DNA from: a virus
IMG/VR virus record: IMGVR_UViG_3300030451_000792
Location: 1 to 29,472 of that record
Direction: 5' to 3' (one strand)
DNA: 29,472 nt
The position numbers were made by a program, and so were the translations under genes. A model generated the notes under the pieces. The model searched no databases. It was not told the DNA's origin and worked only from the letters and a program-made list of their open reading frames with translations. Shown piece after piece: positions 28,838-29,472 of the stretch (position 1 is the stretch's first letter; each line of letters begins with the position of its first letter).

Positions 28838-29087
28838 GGATTCTTTAGAAGAATTTCAAAATAAACATGGGCGAAATACAGGGCAATTTGCATCTCAACG
28901 CTATATCCTAGATAATTCTGAAGCTCGATCTATTTTTATAAAAATAGCAGAAGAAGCTAAAGAAAAGTTTATATCAGATACTATTGCTGCTCAATACTTA
29001 GTGTTACATTTTGAACACTTTAAACATCTAAGTTACAACACGGTCAGACGATATTTCAGGGATTACAGAGATGGACTCCTCAAATAG
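28836..29087 (+). CDS. Small putative helix-turn-helix protein
   Basis: Eighty-three residues: MDSLEEFQNKHGRNTGQFAS, then EARSIFIKIAEEAKEKFISD, and TIAAQYLVLHFEHFKHLSYN followed by TVRRYFRDYRDGLLK. The last 35 residues have a helix-turn-helix rhythm with Ser-Tyr-Asn-Thr-Val-Arg-Arg at the start of a recognition-type helix. It overlaps the metallophosphoesterase start by 17 nt. A palindrome overlaps its start codon, suggesting autoregulation. It could be a late regulator or part of a nuclease pair with its neighbour. No named family is recognised. Confidence 0.58.
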   Translation: MDSLEEFQNKHGRNTGQFASQRYILDNSEARSIFIKIAEEAKEKFISDTIAAQYLVLHFEHFKHLSYNTVRRYFRDYRDGLLK

Positions 29088-29472
29088 TTTAGAAAACTTC
29101 AAAGAGTCTGTTTATGACAGGTCTCCTTATAAAAAGAAAAAACGTGTACATCCACAGGGATTTGAGCCATCAGGTTACTTTTCAGAGGAAAAACAATCAG
29201 GAGAGATCGTCTCTTCTCCACAAAAATCAAACAATATAGATTGGAATGAACAATTAGAATCATACTTTGGTAAAGATGCACATAAATATCAAGTTGTTCC
29301 AGGCACTGCAGAAATACGATTTTGGGATAATAATATGGGATCAGGCAACGTAGAAAGATTCTATTATTTTAAAGCAAAGATCGTATCTTCTAAGAAATTC
29401 ATGGAAGATGAAGATTTTAAAAAACTACTAAATCAAACTAAGAAAATTAAGATTCCTAAGAAAAAAACTAAA
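29071..29472 (+). CDS. Metallophosphoesterase, N-terminal part (continues at base 1)
   Basis: ATG 29071 overlaps the end of the putative helix-turn-helix gene. The frame has no stop before the end of the window, and its last 32 codons repeat the start of the window. Joined, the gene runs 29071-29373 then 1-918. The N-terminal 110 residues (MDSSNSLENFKESVYDRSPY, then a basic KKKKRVHPQGFEPSGYFS, NNIDWNEQLESYFG, and beta-rich VVPGTAEIRFWDNN with FYYFKAKIVSSK) precede the catalytic domain. They may bind DNA or a partner, and this part is not a known domain to me. Confidence 0.88.
   Translation, partial: MDSSNSLENFKESVYDRSPYKKKKRVHPQGFEPSGYFSEEKQSGEIVSSPQKSNNIDWNEQLESYFGKDAHKYQVVPGTAEIRFWDNNMGSGNVERFYYFKAKIVSSKKFMEDEDFKKLLNQTKKIKIPKKKTK
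29374..29471. repeat. Terminal overlap repeat, copy 2
   Basis: This is identical to bases 1-98; the final base 29472 (A) differs from base 99 (G). It indicates that the genome is closed on itself at this point. Confidence 0.9.

Overview
The window is an essentially complete genome of a small, AT-rich tailed phage with a siphovirus-type, long non-contractile tail. Bases 1-98 repeat exactly at 29374-29471, and one reading frame runs through that junction, so the unique length is about 29,374 bp and the sequence is circular or circularly permuted. Every supported gene is on the + strand, and genes are packed with ATGA, TAATG, TGATG and TTGA stop/start overlaps. The host cannot be proven. Low G+C, Thr-rich linkers ending in LPP, an r1t-like holin and actinophage-like head and tail genes fit a marine low-GC actinobacterium (Candidatus Actinomarina type). 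That is inference from family knowledge, not a demonstrated host.

Layout. 1-918 (continuing from 29071) is a calcineurin-like metallophosphoesterase. 922-1876 is a probable lysis block: a DUF5675-like protein, a holin and a TTG-started small protein. It closes with a strong terminator (1903-1934). A 210-bp non-coding stretch then holds a candidate structured RNA (1945-1999) and a near-consensus promoter (2053-2081). 2100-6717 is the early/accessory region of small genes: a putative single-strand-annealing-like protein, a winged-helix protein, a lysozyme-like transglycosylase and several unknowns. Its most striking content is a Com-like zinc protein overlapping a Mom-like DNA-modification protein, the same layout as the com-mom operon of phage Mu. 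6532-9184 is an envelope-directed cassette built round a 725-residue exported Thr-rich and very acidic protein.

9201-20661 is the packaging, head and neck module: small and large terminase, a giant portal-MuF fusion, HK97-type protease, HK97-fold capsid, connectors, two tandem tail-tube paralogues, and tail assembly chaperones G and G-T joined by a probable +1 frameshift. 20662-25104 is the tape measure, tail tip and a tail protein with a cupredoxin-like copper-site signature. 25114-28447 is an A-B-C-A-B-C array of six related beta-rich proteins, probably adsorption proteins, almost free of the GATC tetranucleotide that is abundant in the rest of the genome. 28480-29472 has a tail-region small protein, a small putative DNA-binding protein, and the start of the metallophosphoesterase.

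How it works together: a minimal virion and lysis set, no recognisable polymerase, helicase, integrase or repressor (replication must lean on the host), probable covalent protection of its DNA by the Mom-like enzyme, and a duplicated set of likely receptor-binding proteins that looks recently acquired.
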